64,000 nucleotides of DNA, taken from an uncultured Prevotellaceae bacterium (GTDB taxonomy: Bacteria; Bacteroidota; Bacteroidia; Bacteroidales; Bacteroidaceae). The stretch lies in the NCBI GenBank assembly GCA_946415645.1, contig CAMKTJ010000008.1:1-64000 (forward strand), given 5' to 3'. This document shows, in pieces, positions 8,268 to 17,485 of the stretch. The translations under genes and the position numbers were made by a program. The first letter of the stretch is position 1. Every line of letters begins with the position of its first letter. The notes below the pieces were generated by a model. It saw only the letters and a program-made list of their open reading frames with translations. It searched no databases and was not told the DNA's origin.

Positions 8268-9332
8268 TTAGCATCCCATGCTTTCGCGGTAGAAATCCAG
8301 CATTTCCAGGATTTCCTCGCGATCGGCACTTTGGTTGATACGGATATCACCAATGTCAGCCATGAGGGTGAAGTTGATGATGCCAGACTGGTTCTTCTTG
8401 TCGTGCGTCATGAACTGATACAACTTGTCGTACTGTTTGCAGTTGAAGGTGAAGACACCATAGTTCTCCTTTATGAACTGCAGCGTCTGATTGAGCTTGT
8501 CATGTGGGAATCCCAGACGCTTGGCGCTGAGATAAAGCTCGCATACCAGACCCCATGCAACCGCGTATCCGTGCAGGACGGTGCGGTTTTCTTCAAGCGC
8601 CAGGCTCTCTAAGGCATGACCTGCAGTATGGCCCAGATTCAGCGCCTTGCGGATTCCTTTCTCGGTTGGGTCTTCCTCTACGATACGTTCCTTTATGGCT
8701 ACGCTCTTAGCTACCATCTGCTGCAAGTGGGTGTAGTCTATGTTGTCCAGATCGAAGGTGATAAGTTCTGCCCAGTTCTCCGTATTGCTGATGATGCCGT
8801 GCTTCAGCATCTCAGCATATCCGGAACGGATATTATAACTGTCCAGGGTACGCAGGAAGTCAGCACAGAGGATGACAGTGCTGGCGCAGTTGAAGACACC
8901 TATCTCGTTCTTCAAACCGCCGAAGTTGATGCCCGTTTTTCCTCCCACACTTGCATCAACCATGCTTAGAAGGGTAGTGGGGATATTGATGTATTGAATG
9001 CCGCGCTTGAAGGTGCTGGCAGCAAAGCCGCCCAGGTCCGTAACCATCCCACCCCCCAGACAGATGAGCAGGCTGTGACGTGTGGCACCTCCTTGTTGAA
9101 GGGCTTCCCAGACGGAAGAGAGGGTTTGGAGGGTCTTGTTCTCGTCGGTGGCACCGATGGTAATCATCTTAGCCTCCTGCAGATAGGGGTAGTCCCGGAT
9201 GACGGGCCAGCAGAACTGCAGGGTGGTGGTATCTGTAAGAACAAAGAGTTGATCATGCGGGCAGCGCTCGATGGCTTGACGCAGGTCTTCTGTAAGGTTC
9301 TGGCTTATGATTACGTCTTGTTTCATTATCAT
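8268..9332 (-). CDS. aroB: 3-dehydroquinate synthase
   Basis: 354 residues. It converts DAHP to 3-dehydroquinate in the shikimate pathway, using NAD+ and a divalent metal. Family motifs visible: LICLGGGMVTDLGGFAAST (NAD-binding, about 88-106), RGIQYINIPTTLLSMVDASVGGKTGIN (about 110-136), and the metal-ligand region ALNLGHTAGHALE with a further His in VLHGYAVAWG. Length is normal. The ATG at the third codon is an alternative start. It is transcribed from a TATTTTTG box at 9361-9368, divergent from the large receptor gene. Confidence 0.96.
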   Translation of the reverse strand: MIMKQDVIISQNLTEDLRQAIERCPHDQLFVLTDTTTLQFCWPVIRDYPYLQEAKMITIGATDENKTLQTLSSVWEALQQGGATRHSLLICLGGGMVTDLGGFAASTFKRGIQYINIPTTLLSMVDASVGGKTGINFGGLKNEIGVFNCASTVILCADFLRTLDSYNIRSGYAEMLKHGIISNTENWAELITFDLDNIDYTHLQQMVAKSVAIKERIVEEDPTEKGIRKALNLGHTAGHALESLALEENRTVLHGYAVAWGLVCELYLSAKRLGFPHDKLNQTLQFIKENYGVFTFNCKQYDKLYQFMTHDKKNQSGIINFTLMADIGDIRINQSADREEILEMLDFYRESMGC

Positions 9333-9360
9333 TTGTTAAGAAATCTGTACAAAATTGCCG

Positions 9361-9368
9361 CAAAAATA
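9361..9368 (-). promoter_or_regulatory. -7 box for aroB
   Basis: Minus-strand TATTTTTG, 29 bp upstream of the aroB start. It is back to back with the receptor promoter, with the heptamer array 9374-9408 between them. Confidence 0.55.
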
Positions 9369-9373
9369 CAAAA

Positions 9374-9408
9374 AACATTGAACATTGAGCATTGGAATAT
9401 AAACATTG
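9374..9408. repeat. Heptamer array AACATTG between divergent promoters
   Basis: Five 7-bp units: AACATTG twice, AGCATTG, a variant, and AACATTG again. It occupies the space between the aroB and receptor -7 boxes, so copy-number change would alter upstream spacing of both promoters. Confidence 0.7.
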
Positions 9409-9431
9409 TTTATAAAAAGTGAAAAAAATGC

Positions 9432-9439
9432 TAACTTTG
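9432..9439 (+). promoter_or_regulatory. -7 box for outer-membrane receptor
   Basis: TAACTTTG fits TAnnTTTG; a TTG at 9406-9408 is a possible -33 element. The implied leader is about 55 nt. Confidence 0.6.
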
Positions 9440-9502
9440 CCGCTGCTTAATTAAACCATATACAAAAGGTTGTGTCTTAGTTTTCAGAAACAAGAATAAT
9501 CA

Positions 9503-12500
9503 TTGATGAAAAGGACTTTATTATATTTGTTAGTGATGTTGCTGTGCCCTGTGATGATGATGGCGCAGAAAGTAACAGTGAGTGGTTTGATAATGGATGG
9601 TACCAACAATGAGGCGTTGTTGGGTGCAACAGTGGTGCTGCTACAGCCTAAGGACAGCACCCAGGCTTCCGGAGCATTGTCTGATGCCGATGGTAAGTTC
9701 AAACTTCCTGCTGTAAAGCCCGGTAGCTATATCATGCGAATATCCTATGTGGGATATATAACGCAATTCAAGAACCTGACTCTGGGTAAGAGCAATAAGA
9801 CGGTGAACGTAGGTACACTGACCCTGCAGGAAAACAGCAAGGTGCTGAACGAGGCAGAGGTAGTGGCCAGGTTGGCTCAGGTGGAGATGAAGGCTGATAC
9901 CTTTATATATAATGCCGATGCTTTCCGTTTGCCGGAGGGCTCAGCCCTTGAGGAACTTGTTAAGAAGCTACCTGGTGCCGAGGTGGATGATGAGGGTAAC
10001 ATTAAGATTAATGGCAAGAGCGTCAGCAAAATCATGATGGATGGAAAGGAATTCTTCCAGAATGACACCAAGATGGCCATGAAGAACCTTCCTAGCAAGA
10101 TGATTAAGAAGCTGAAGGCCTATGAGCGTAAGAGCGACTACAGCCGCATCACCGGTATTGACGATGGTGAGGAGGAGACTGTACTTGATCTGACCGTTCA
10201 GAAAGGCATGAAAGAAGGATGGGTATCTAACGTGGATCTTTCATACGGAACGCCCACAGGTACCAGTACCATACAAGGTATGAATACATCGGCTGCCAGT
10301 ATTCCGGCAGACCTTTATTCGCTGAAACTGAATATCAACCGTTTTCTGGATCACTCGCAGTTTACTCTCATTGCCAGTAGGAACAATCTGAATGATGCGG
10401 GATTCCCTGGCGGCGGTCGCGGCTGGGGCGGCTGGGGCGGTGGCGGAGGTATCACCACCAGTACAATGGTGGGTGTTAACTTCGCTTGGGAAAATGGCAA
10501 GCCCGATTATACGGCCGGTCTTATTAAACTGGGCGGTAATGTGCGTTACTCGGTCAGAAACAGCGTCTCAGATTCTCAGTCGAATAATGAGACATTCCTC
10601 TCTAGCACGCAGAGTACCTTCTCTAATAATAAGAATCACAGCAAGAACAACAACTATAATCTGAATGCCAACTTCCGTTTCGAATGGATGCCGGATTCGC
10701 TGACCAATATCTTGTTCCGTCCTAACTTCTCGTTCTCTAAGAGTGACAACTATGGCGAGAGTGCTAGCGTGACCTTCAACAGTAGTCCTTATGAGGCAGG
10801 ACTGGTTGACCCTCTAGAGGAGTACAACAAGTTGGTAAACCAGACAACAGGTCAGTCAGACATCGTGGTGAACCATAATGAGCGTTATAGCTTTGGTGAC
10901 TCTAAGAATACCAGTACGGATGCTGAGTTGCAGGTGAACCGTCAGCTTTACAAGCCAGGACGTAACATTACGCTGAACATTGGCGGTGAATATCAGACTA
11001 GCGAGAGTAATTCATACAGTCGTTCTATGGTGAAGTACTTCCAGCAGACAGCGCGCGAGCCTCTGACAGCAACCTACCAGAATACCTTTGCCCCCTCTAC
11101 AACCTACCGCTATCAGGGAAGACTGAGCTATAGCGAGCCTTTGCTGACGGGCGGTAACCTGCAGGTAAGCTACCAGCTGCAGCGAAGATTCCAGGATCGC
11201 GACCGTACCATGCTGACGCAGAGCACCCTGGCCGATGATATTCAGAAAGCGATGACGGATTATGGTCAATTGACCAATATCACTGCCTATAACCTATACA
11301 CCGGTCAGGTGGAGCTGCAGGATGGAAGTATTCATAATCTGAGTGAGTACGGTATAGACCTGACGAATCTGACCAAGGATAGGGAGAACAGTCAGTACGC
11401 TACTTATAAGGAGTGGAACCATAATGCCAATCTGATGTACCGCTATACGGCTAAGTTCGAGAATCAGCAGGAGTTGCGTTTCAATGCGGGTGTCAGCTAT
11501 CAGCCTCAGAATACCCACATGGACTATAAAAAAGGCAGCATAGACACCACCATTGTCAGAACAACCCAGAACTGGGCTCCGCGTATTGATATCCGCTGGA
11601 AGATCAACAATGCCAGTCAGTTGCGTCTGCGTTACTTTGGCCGTATGAGCCAGCCTTCTATGACAGACCTGATAGAGACAGTGGACAGTAGCGACCCCCT
11701 GAATATCAGTACAGGTAATGCCGGTTTGAAGAGCTCATGGACAGATAACTTCAGTGTCTTCTACAATGGCTACAATACCGAGGCACAGCGTGGCTGGGCC
11801 GCTAACCTTCAGGGTAATATAAACCGTAGAAGCATATCATCATGCACTATCTATGATGAATTGACCGGTGCCCGTTACACCCGTCCTATGAACATAGACG
11901 GCAAATGGAATATCGGCACATGGCTTATGTTCAATACTGCCGTCGACAAGAAGAAGATGTGGAACTTCTCTACGAATACCAATATCGATTACAGTCATGA
12001 TGTAGGTTACATCAGCAGCAATATAGATGAAACAGCGCGAGGCTTCCTGACCAGCGGCGTAAACGGCGGTGTGGATATGGATGGATTGTTCAGTTATGCC
12101 GAAAGGAAAAAGCTGCTACAGCAGTCTGTAACCAAGACATTGAACCTGCGTGAGAGCCTTCGTCTGAATGTTCGCGGCGATTTGGGTGCTGATGGTAGTT
12201 ACGAGGTTGGCGTAAACGGAAGTACGGCATACAGACACGACCGTAACTCTATCCAGCGTAACTCAAATTTGGATACATGGAGTTTTAACTATGGTGGTAA
12301 CGTTGTCTTGAATATGCCTTGGGGAATGGCCCTGAGCACCGATATCAGCGAGCAGTGCCGCCGTGGTTACGAGGATGCCAGCATGAATACCAATGAGTTG
12401 ATTTGGAATGCACAGCTCAGTCAGAGCTTCCTGAAGGGAAAAACTGCTACCATCAGCGTGCAATGGTATGACATCCTACGTGAGCGCAGCAATATTAGTC

Positions 12501-12724
12501 GTAACATTTCTGCCACCATGCGTACCAATACTTGGACCAACGCTGTCAACAGTTATGTGATGGTACACTTCATTTACCGTCTGAACCTTTTGGGTAACAA
12601 GCAGGCACGTGCCAATGCCGGTTGGGGCGAAGGCCGTGGTGGCTGGGGCGGTGGAGACCGTGGCGGCTGGGGCGGCGGCGGTGGCCGAGGAGGCTTCGGC
12701 GGCGGTGGTGGTGGAAGATTCTAA
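9503..12724 (+). CDS. Outer-membrane receptor, TonB-dependent-like (CarboxypepD_reg + OMP_b-brl_3)
   Basis: 1073 residues. Signal peptide (LLYLLVMLLCPVMMMAQ, about 1-21), carboxypeptidase-regulatory-like beta domain (about 22-110; VSGLIMDGTNNEALLGATVVL), a plug-like segment (about 125-225; LPEGSALEELVKKLPGAEVDDEG, MDGKEFFQNDT), then a long barrel. There is a Gly/Trp-rich loop at about 298-314 and a strongly Gly/Arg/Trp-rich tail over the last about 33 residues (GWGGG/GGRGG repeats) after the last strand, which is odd because outer-membrane barrels normally end on an aromatic residue; here the final residue is Phe after GGR. The family transports or secretes unknown ligands. It is monocistronic, with convergent rsmD downstream. 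Confidence 0.88.
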   Translation: MMKRTLLYLLVMLLCPVMMMAQKVTVSGLIMDGTNNEALLGATVVLLQPKDSTQASGALSDADGKFKLPAVKPGSYIMRISYVGYITQFKNLTLGKSNKTVNVGTLTLQENSKVLNEAEVVARLAQVEMKADTFIYNADAFRLPEGSALEELVKKLPGAEVDDEGNIKINGKSVSKIMMDGKEFFQNDTKMAMKNLPSKMIKKLKAYERKSDYSRITGIDDGEEETVLDLTVQKGMKEGWVSNVDLSYGTPTGTSTIQGMNTSAASIPADLYSLKLNINRFLDHSQFTLIASRNNLNDAGFPGGGRGWGGWGGGGGITTSTMVGVNFAWENGKPDYTAGLIKLGGNVRYSVRNSVSDSQSNNETFLSSTQSTFSNNKNHSKNNNYNLNANFRFEWMPDSLTNILFRPNFSFSKSDNYGESASVTFNSSPYEAGLVDPLEEYNKLVNQTTGQSDIVVNHNERYSFGDSKNTSTDAELQVNRQLYKPGRNITLNIGGEYQTSESNSYSRSMVKYFQQTAREPLTATYQNTFAPSTTYRYQGRLSYSEPLLTGGNLQVSYQLQRRFQDRDRTMLTQSTLADDIQKAMTDYGQLTNITAYNLYTGQVELQDGSIHNLSEYGIDLTNLTKDRENSQYATYKEWNHNANLMYRYTAKFENQQELRFNAGVSYQPQNTHMDYKKGSIDTTIVRTTQNWAPRIDIRWKINNASQLRLRYFGRMSQPSMTDLIETVDSSDPLNISTGNAGLKSSWTDNFSVFYNGYNTEAQRGWAANLQGNINRRSISSCTIYDELTGARYTRPMNIDGKWNIGTWLMFNTAVDKKKMWNFSTNTNIDYSHDVGYISSNIDETARGFLTSGVNGGVDMDGLFSYAERKKLLQQSVTKTLNLRESLRLNVRGDLGADGSYEVGVNGSTAYRHDRNSIQRNSNLDTWSFNYGGNVVLNMPWGMALSTDISEQCRRGYEDASMNTNELIWNAQLSQSFLKGKTATISVQWYDILRERSNISRNISATMRTNTWTNAVNSYVMVHFIYRLNLLGNKQARANAGWGEGRGGWGGGDRGGWGGGGGRGGFGGGGGGRF

Positions 12725-12735
12725 TCCGCCCCGCT

Positions 12736-13269
12736 TTACTTGAAGAAAGAGAAGTTCACGCTGCCGTAGGCTCTGTGGTCTACGAAGCGTGGATGATTAG
12801 AGAAATCCTGCGTCTTTCCGTGTTCCAGGACAAAGAGTCCGTCCTCGCGCAACAACTGGTGCGAGAGGATGATGTCTGGCAGCTGCTCCAATTGTGGCAG
12901 CGCATAGGGTGGGTCGGCAAAGATGAAGTCGAACTGCTCGTGGCATTTGCTTAGGAAACGGAAAACATCAGCCCGCACAGGAAAGGCGTTCAGGTCTTGC
13001 AGTTTCTCTACAAATCCACATATAAAACTATAATGCAGGGCATCAGCCTCTACGGATACAACACGGCTACAACCGCGGCTCAGCAGTTCCAGGGTAATAC
13101 TGCCTGTGCCCGAGAAAAGGTCAAGGGCTGTAGGCTCTTCATCGAAATCAATATACCCCTTCAGTACGTTGAACAGATTCTCTTTGGCAAAGTCCGTGGT
13201 GGGACGTGCCTTGAAAGTGCGGGGCACATCAAAGTGGCGCCCTTTGTATTTTCCTGTTATAACTCGCAT
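12736..13269 (-). CDS. rsmD: 16S rRNA (guanine(966)-N(2))-methyltransferase
   Basis: 177 residues. N-terminus MRVITGKYKGRHFDVP and RPTTDFAKENLFNVL match the RsmD family, with SAM-binding motif ALDLFSGTGSITLELLSRGC (about 48-67) and catalytic DPPY (FIFADPPYALPQ, about 117). It methylates G966 of 16S rRNA on the assembled 30S subunit. Its start overlaps the end of the DUF3822 gene by 13 bp, the conserved Bacteroidetes arrangement. Confidence 0.95.
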   Translation of the reverse strand: MRVITGKYKGRHFDVPRTFKARPTTDFAKENLFNVLKGYIDFDEEPTALDLFSGTGSITLELLSRGCSRVVSVEADALHYSFICGFVEKLQDLNAFPVRADVFRFLSKCHEQFDFIFADPPYALPQLEQLPDIILSHQLLREDGLFVLEHGKTQDFSNHPRFVDHRAYGSVNFSFFK

Positions 13270-13994
13270 ACTATGGTATTTGGGATGAAGCGTTTAGCCT
13301 GATTCAGTAGTTCGGTGCTGGCGTTGTTGAGGTGAAGGGCTTGTGTCTGCTCGTTCATCTGCAAGTTTTTCCATGCACCCATAATGTAATAGAGACGGTC
13401 GGCATCGTTATCTACCGTGTAGGTCGTTGCGAAATGCAGACGTTGTTCCTTGAAACAGCAGATAAGCATATTCTTGGGGGCAATCATACCATAGAAATGA
13501 ACATCGCTGTCCTGTAGCTTACGGTCGGCATTGGCAATGGTTTCTATGGCGCGTCCTTCCAGACTGATAATCTCCACGTCGGGATAGATGGCCTGGACGG
13601 TTTGCCTAATCTGTTGGTTTAAAGAGAATAGCTCAACAACCTCCAGTGAGGGTAGAATCTGGTAATGCACCTCCGCCTTGTTGACTTTCAGGGAAGGAAA
13701 TGTGAGGTTGTAGAGTGGGAATACCTCTTCGCGGCGGAAGTAATCCAGTGGAACACAGGTGCTGGGTGAAAGAACCAGCAGTTCCACACTTTGGAAGGTG
13801 TATTCTGTAAGGTGGGGGCGCTGGAGTGATTTCTCCAGCAATTGGTACAAGGGCGTACTGCCATCGGCCGTTACGTCCTCTTTCTGTACCAAAGAATTAT
13901 CTGAGGTATATAAGATAGACAAAGAAAATCCATCCGAGAAAAGTCGGATGGATAATCTATATGTGTTATGCAAATTACTCCCAGTTACCTGCAT
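13257..13994 (-). CDS. DUF3822 family protein
   Basis: About 245 residues from ATG at 13992-13994 (MQVTGSNLHNTYRLSIRL); a longer frame starts at 14024 but would overlap the upstream gene much further. DUF3822 proteins resemble actin-like/ASKHA folds and are found next to rsmD across Bacteroidetes; a role linked to rRNA methylation or envelope function is not established. The C-terminus SELLNQAKRFIPNTIVCEL overlaps rsmD, so translation is coupled. It is part of the minus-strand operon starting at 14664. Confidence 0.8.
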   Translation of the reverse strand: MQVTGSNLHNTYRLSIRLFSDGFSLSILYTSDNSLVQKEDVTADGSTPLYQLLEKSLQRPHLTEYTFQSVELLVLSPSTCVPLDYFRREEVFPLYNLTFPSLKVNKAEVHYQILPSLEVVELFSLNQQIRQTVQAIYPDVEIISLEGRAIETIANADRKLQDSDVHFYGMIAPKNMLICCFKEQRLHFATTYTVDNDADRLYYIMGAWKNLQMNEQTQALHLNNASTELLNQAKRFIPNTIVCEL

Positions 13995-14664
13995 TGTTGT
14001 TCCAGTTGCCACCAATATCACCAATCTTCAGACCAGGATATGCACCCTTGGCGTCAGCCTCTTCAGCACGGTTGTTGATGACGCGCTTGCCCTGCTTGCC
14101 CATACCCTTCAGGAATGAACTATCAGGTGCGCTGCACTCCATTACCTGTATGATAGTACCAGAACGTGTAGTGCTGGGACATGCAATCAACTCGAAAGTG
14201 TCACCCTCTGCAAAGGGGATGTAACGCATTGAGTCTGCAACAAAGCCCTCATAGTTGTACAAAGAATCCTTGAGTGAAACCCAAATGGTGTCACGACGGA
14301 ATTCCTGCAGTCCATTGGCAATGATGGCAGCCTGATCTCCGCTATTTACAATTTCTGCAGCCTTTGCCTCGGTAAGACCCTTGTCCATCTGATCGTCGGT
14401 GAGCACACCCTGCTTCATAATAATGGGCAGTTTGCCGGTCTTTACAAACTGTATCAGTACAGACCAGTCTGGGCAATATACGCCATTCTGAGCTTTATAA
14501 GCTTCCTGGGCATCGCGGATTTGCATCAGTCGTGCCTTTACAACGTTCTCGCGGGCTTTTACGTCAGCATCAAAGTCCTCGGTATCCTGAATGCTACGCC
14601 ATGTGATGAAGAGCAAACCAACTACACAAAGACCTAAAAATACATTAATTAGCTTCTTGTTCAT
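13975..14664 (-). CDS. Membrane-anchored protein of unknown function (pseudopilin-like N-terminal half)
   Basis: 229 residues. One N-terminal transmembrane helix (VFLGLCVVGLLFITW, about 7-22), a helical stalk (about 35-60: VVKARLMQIRDAQEAYKAQNGVYC) and a mixed domain ending in a Gly/Asn/Trp tail. The segment AQEAYKAQNGVYCPDWSVLIQF resembles the stalk-to-globular join of type II secretion pseudopilins, but there is no prepilin peptidase site, so that remains a weak resemblance. It overlaps the DUF3822 start by 20 bp and heads the operon with DUF3822 and rsmD under the promoter at 14701-14708. Confidence 0.7.
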   Translation of the reverse strand: MNKKLINVFLGLCVVGLLFITWRSIQDTEDFDADVKARENVVKARLMQIRDAQEAYKAQNGVYCPDWSVLIQFVKTGKLPIIMKQGVLTDDQMDKGLTEAKAAEIVNSGDQAAIIANGLQEFRRDTIWVSLKDSLYNYEGFVADSMRYIPFAEGDTFELIACPSTTRSGTIIQVMECSAPDSSFLKGMGKQGKRVINNRAEEADAKGAYPGLKIGDIGGNWNNNAGNWE

Positions 14665-14700
14665 GTTGTTATTTGTATTTTATTTTGTATATTCGCATCG

Positions 14701-14708
14701 CAAAAATA
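14701..14708 (-). promoter_or_regulatory. -7 box for 14664 operon
   Basis: Minus-strand TATTTTTG, 37 bp upstream of the start at 14664. No equivalent box is obvious on the plus strand for the divergent helicase gene. Confidence 0.6.
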
Positions 14709-14757
14709 GAGAATTTAATTCACATAAACGATATTTCGTGCTTTTTTTTCAAAAAGA

Positions 14758-16248
14758 ATGATGATAAGTGATGATTTGTGTGGTCTAATAAGACGGAATT
14801 TCGCTCATGAACCAACGAATGAGCAATATTTGGTGCTGGAAAAGTGGGAAGAGTTCTTGCTTAATAGAAATTCCAACACCCTTTTCCTGCTGAAGGGGTA
14901 TGCGGGAACAGGAAAGACCTCGCTAGTGGCGGCATTGGTGAAGACTCTTTTACAACTGAAACAACATGTGATGCTGCTGGCTCCAACGGGTAGGGCGGCC
15001 AAAGTGTTCTCCTCATATGCCGATGCACCCGCTTACACCATTCATAAACGAATATACCGTCAGAAGTCTATCGTAGATATGGATAATTTTCAGACCAACA
15101 TCAATCTGCACAAGCATTCCCTCTTTATTGTGGATGAGGCTTCCATGATTTCTAACGAGGGGCTTTCCGGTTCTATGTTTGGGACGGGACGTTTGCTGGA
15201 TGATCTGATGCAATACGTCTATTCTTGCGAAGGCTGTCGCCTGATATTGGTGGGTGATACGGCTCAGCTTCCTCCTGTGGGTGAAGAGGAGAGTCCAGCT
15301 CTGAGTAGGTATATGTTGGAGGGCTATGACATGCATGTCATGGAAGTAGAGCTGACAGAGGTAGTAAGGCAGGAACAGGAATCTGGCATCCTGTGGAACG
15401 CCACCCATCTGAGGCAACTGATGCAGGACGAACTTTATTATGAGTTCCCCCGACTGCGTGTAGATTTCCCTGATGTCTGTGTGATGCCTGGCGATGAGCT
15501 GATAGAAGCTTTGGAAAACAGCTATCACCGTTGTGGGATAGATCAGACCATTGTGGTGACAAGGAGTAACAAACGGGCCAATATCTTTAATAATGGCATT
15601 AGGGCAAGGATTTTGGATTACGAGGATGAACTTTCAGGCAACGACCTCGTAATGGTTGCCAAGAATAATTATTATTGGACAAGTCTGGAAAATTCAAAAT
15701 TCAAAATTCAAAATTCAAAAATGCCCCCTGCCCCTTGCCCCTTGCCCCTTGCCCCCTCCCCGGAGGAAGGCACTAATTTCATTGCCAATGGCGATGTGGC
15801 GGTAGTGAGGCGTTTCCGTAACGAACGTGAATTGTATGGCTTCCGGTTTGCTGATGTCACCTTGCGTTTTCCCGACTATGACAATATGGAATTGGATGTA
15901 ACGGTTCTGTTGGATACATTGCAGAGTGAGGCTCCTTCCCTCACCCGTCAGCAGCAGGAGCAACTCTTCAATGCTGTATGGGAGGATTACCCTGAGATAA
16001 GGGACAAACGTGAACGGATGAAGCGCCTACGCCAAGATCCCTATTACAATGCCTTGCAGATAAAATATGCCTATGCCGTAACCTGCCACAAGGCGCAGGG
16101 CGGACAGTGGCAGCATGTTTATATTGATCAGGGTTATATTACCGAGGATATGCTCTCGCCCGATTATTTCCGTTGGCTTTACACCGCTCTTACCCGTGCT
16201 ACGGAAAAGGTCTTTTTGGTGAATTGGCCAAAGGAACAGGTGGAATAA
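14758..16248 (+). CDS. RecD-like / UvrD-like superfamily 1 DNA helicase
   Basis: 496 residues. Walker A (LLKGYAGTGKTSLVAAL, about 44-60), motif Ia (APTGRAAKVF), Walker B (LFIVDEASM, about 123-131), motif III (LVGDTAQLPPVG), and C-terminal motifs V and VI (VTCHKAQGGQWQHVYID, about 440; YTALTRATEKVFLV). Such short RecD2/Dda-like helicases are widespread in Bacteroidetes and are presumed to act in DNA repair. Odd feature: about residues 311-334 (ENSKFKIQNSK then a Pro/Ala/Leu run) are encoded by ten uninterrupted 7-bp repeat units, 15689-15758, identical in kind to intergenic arrays elsewhere, and the frame stays open. This lies between the helicase core and the C-terminal domain. Starting at the second ATG is equally possible. 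Confidence 0.9.
   Translation: MMISDDLCGLIRRNFAHEPTNEQYLVLEKWEEFLLNRNSNTLFLLKGYAGTGKTSLVAALVKTLLQLKQHVMLLAPTGRAAKVFSSYADAPAYTIHKRIYRQKSIVDMDNFQTNINLHKHSLFIVDEASMISNEGLSGSMFGTGRLLDDLMQYVYSCEGCRLILVGDTAQLPPVGEEESPALSRYMLEGYDMHVMEVELTEVVRQEQESGILWNATHLRQLMQDELYYEFPRLRVDFPDVCVMPGDELIEALENSYHRCGIDQTIVVTRSNKRANIFNNGIRARILDYEDELSGNDLVMVAKNNYYWTSLENSKFKIQNSKMPPAPCPLPLAPSPEEGTNFIANGDVAVVRRFRNERELYGFRFADVTLRFPDYDNMELDVTVLLDTLQSEAPSLTRQQQEQLFNAVWEDYPEIRDKRERMKRLRQDPYYNALQIKYAYAVTCHKAQGGQWQHVYIDQGYITEDMLSPDYFRWLYTALTRATEKVFLVNWPKEQVE
15689..15758. repeat. Heptamer array inside the helicase gene
   Basis: Ten contiguous 7-bp units: AAAATTC x4, a junction unit, then CCCCTTG-type units x5. It lies wholly inside the coding sequence of the RecD-like helicase and is read in frame. 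The same ATTCAAA and CCCCTTG units make the intergenic arrays at 41511-41559, 57741-57793 and 38327-38361. Confidence 0.9.
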
Positions 16249-16295
16249 ATGAAGTCTTGGTTGCTAACAAAATCTTTTTCAACGGGAACAAAAAT

Positions 16296-16330
16296 TCGCT
16301 AACCGCTAACCTTTAACCGCTAACCGATTT
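16296..16330. repeat. Heptamer array TCGCTAA/CCGCTAA, convergent gene ends
   Basis: Five 7-bp units in the order TCGCTAA, CCGCTAA, CCTTTAA, CCGCTAA, CCGATTT. It stops at 16330; the LuxR-type gene's stop codon starts at 16331. The same unit order recurs (opposite strand) at 44525-44559 and 55885-55919, so these are dispersed copies of one element. Confidence 0.85.
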
Positions 16331-17161
16331 TTACCCCCCCCTAGATAATAGATTATATCTATCGGCAATTGCCAGGGCTTCTGTTGTATTTCTAACATTC
16401 AGTTTCTTGAAGATGTTCCTTTTATGTGCTTTTACTGTATAGGCACTTATATTCAGGTTATTTGCAATGGCATCATTGCTTAACCCTTTTTTCATACGTC
16501 CAAGGATAACCTTTTCCGTTTTTGTAAGATTGGCTTTCGGATTGAAGTCTTCATATTCTTCTGTCTCAAAGTCGTATTTCAGAAAATTGCCGCATTCATT
16601 AACAATACAGCTCTCCATTTTCTCTCTTTTGGAAGTGCTATATACCAGCATACCTATCTGAATTTTTCTCTCAGAGTCTATCGCCATCGGGACGAATTTC
16701 TGATTTATATAGAACTCCTTTCCCTTTAATATAATAGGGTAGTCTGTTGAACTGTAATACAACTCGTCTTTCCGAATGTCCATCTTACGGCTATAATGCA
16801 GGAATTCTGTTCTTAATTTCAGAAGTTTATTTAGTGTCTTTTCCTGCACATATTCCCAATATGGGTTCTCGCAGTCCCTCTGTTTGTCCTTGCCCGTAAT
16901 TTCGTCCAAGAATAAGAGCTTTTCTGATTTATATAGTATTTTACCATCGGGAAAGCTCATTATGATGCAGCTTGAGCCTGTTAGTAGGGCATGGAATCTG
17001 GCAATCTTTACAAGATTACAGATGGTAAGACCATCAATCAGACCATCTTCATTCCTTAATAAATTATACGAATATGGTGTGTGTGCAATACCCATAAAAA
17101 CATTTCTACTTTTTATATTTACTTCTGCAAAGATAATTATTTTTTCGTTTGTACGAGCCAT
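16331..17161 (-). CDS. LuxR/FixJ-type helix-turn-helix transcriptional regulator
   Basis: 276 residues. The C-terminal about 65 residues are a classic LuxR domain (LTKTEKVILGRMKKGLSND, NISAYTVKAHKRNIFKKLNV). The N-terminal about 200 residues contain a PAS-like pattern (NLVKIARFHALLTGSSCIIMSFPDGK) but no receiver-domain aspartate, so it is probably a ligand or partner sensor rather than a response regulator. It is divergent from the receptor gene at 17486 with a 324-bp gap, suggesting it controls that locus. The C-terminus (LSRGG) runs straight into a heptamer array. Confidence 0.85.
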   Translation of the reverse strand: MARTNEKIIIFAEVNIKSRNVFMGIAHTPYSYNLLRNEDGLIDGLTICNLVKIARFHALLTGSSCIIMSFPDGKILYKSEKLLFLDEITGKDKQRDCENPYWEYVQEKTLNKLLKLRTEFLHYSRKMDIRKDELYYSSTDYPIILKGKEFYINQKFVPMAIDSERKIQIGMLVYSTSKREKMESCIVNECGNFLKYDFETEEYEDFNPKANLTKTEKVILGRMKKGLSNDAIANNLNISAYTVKAHKRNIFKKLNVRNTTEALAIADRYNLLSRGG

Positions 17162-17485
17162 GGTGGTGTTAATAAGATGTTAAAAATCGTTTGTTCGTAG
17201 TTCTTGAGGACTATATGGAATAGTTCTCGGGAACTGTTTTTTAGTTTTATGTATGTTTTTGCGGATAATTTCTTGGTGTCAATTCTAAATACACATAAAT
17301 TAGTGTCGCAAAATTAACAACTACACCTAAAAACAGACATAAAATAGCATGAAAATTGCCAAAAACATACATTTGATTTTTCTTCGTAAGGATGAGATAA
17401 TTCCGCCCTTATTCTTCAGAATAGTGTGCGTAAGCATAAGTTTTTAAAATGGACCTCTGGATTTTAGACCTTTAAATAATTTGAC
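17162..17485. other. Divergent regulatory gap, no gene
   Basis: 324 bp, A/T-rich. On the minus strand TAATTTTG (17309-17316) is a candidate -7 box for the LuxR-type gene, giving a leader of about 140 nt. No clear TAnnTTTG was found for the plus-strand receptor. Nothing coding was recognised. Confidence 0.4.
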
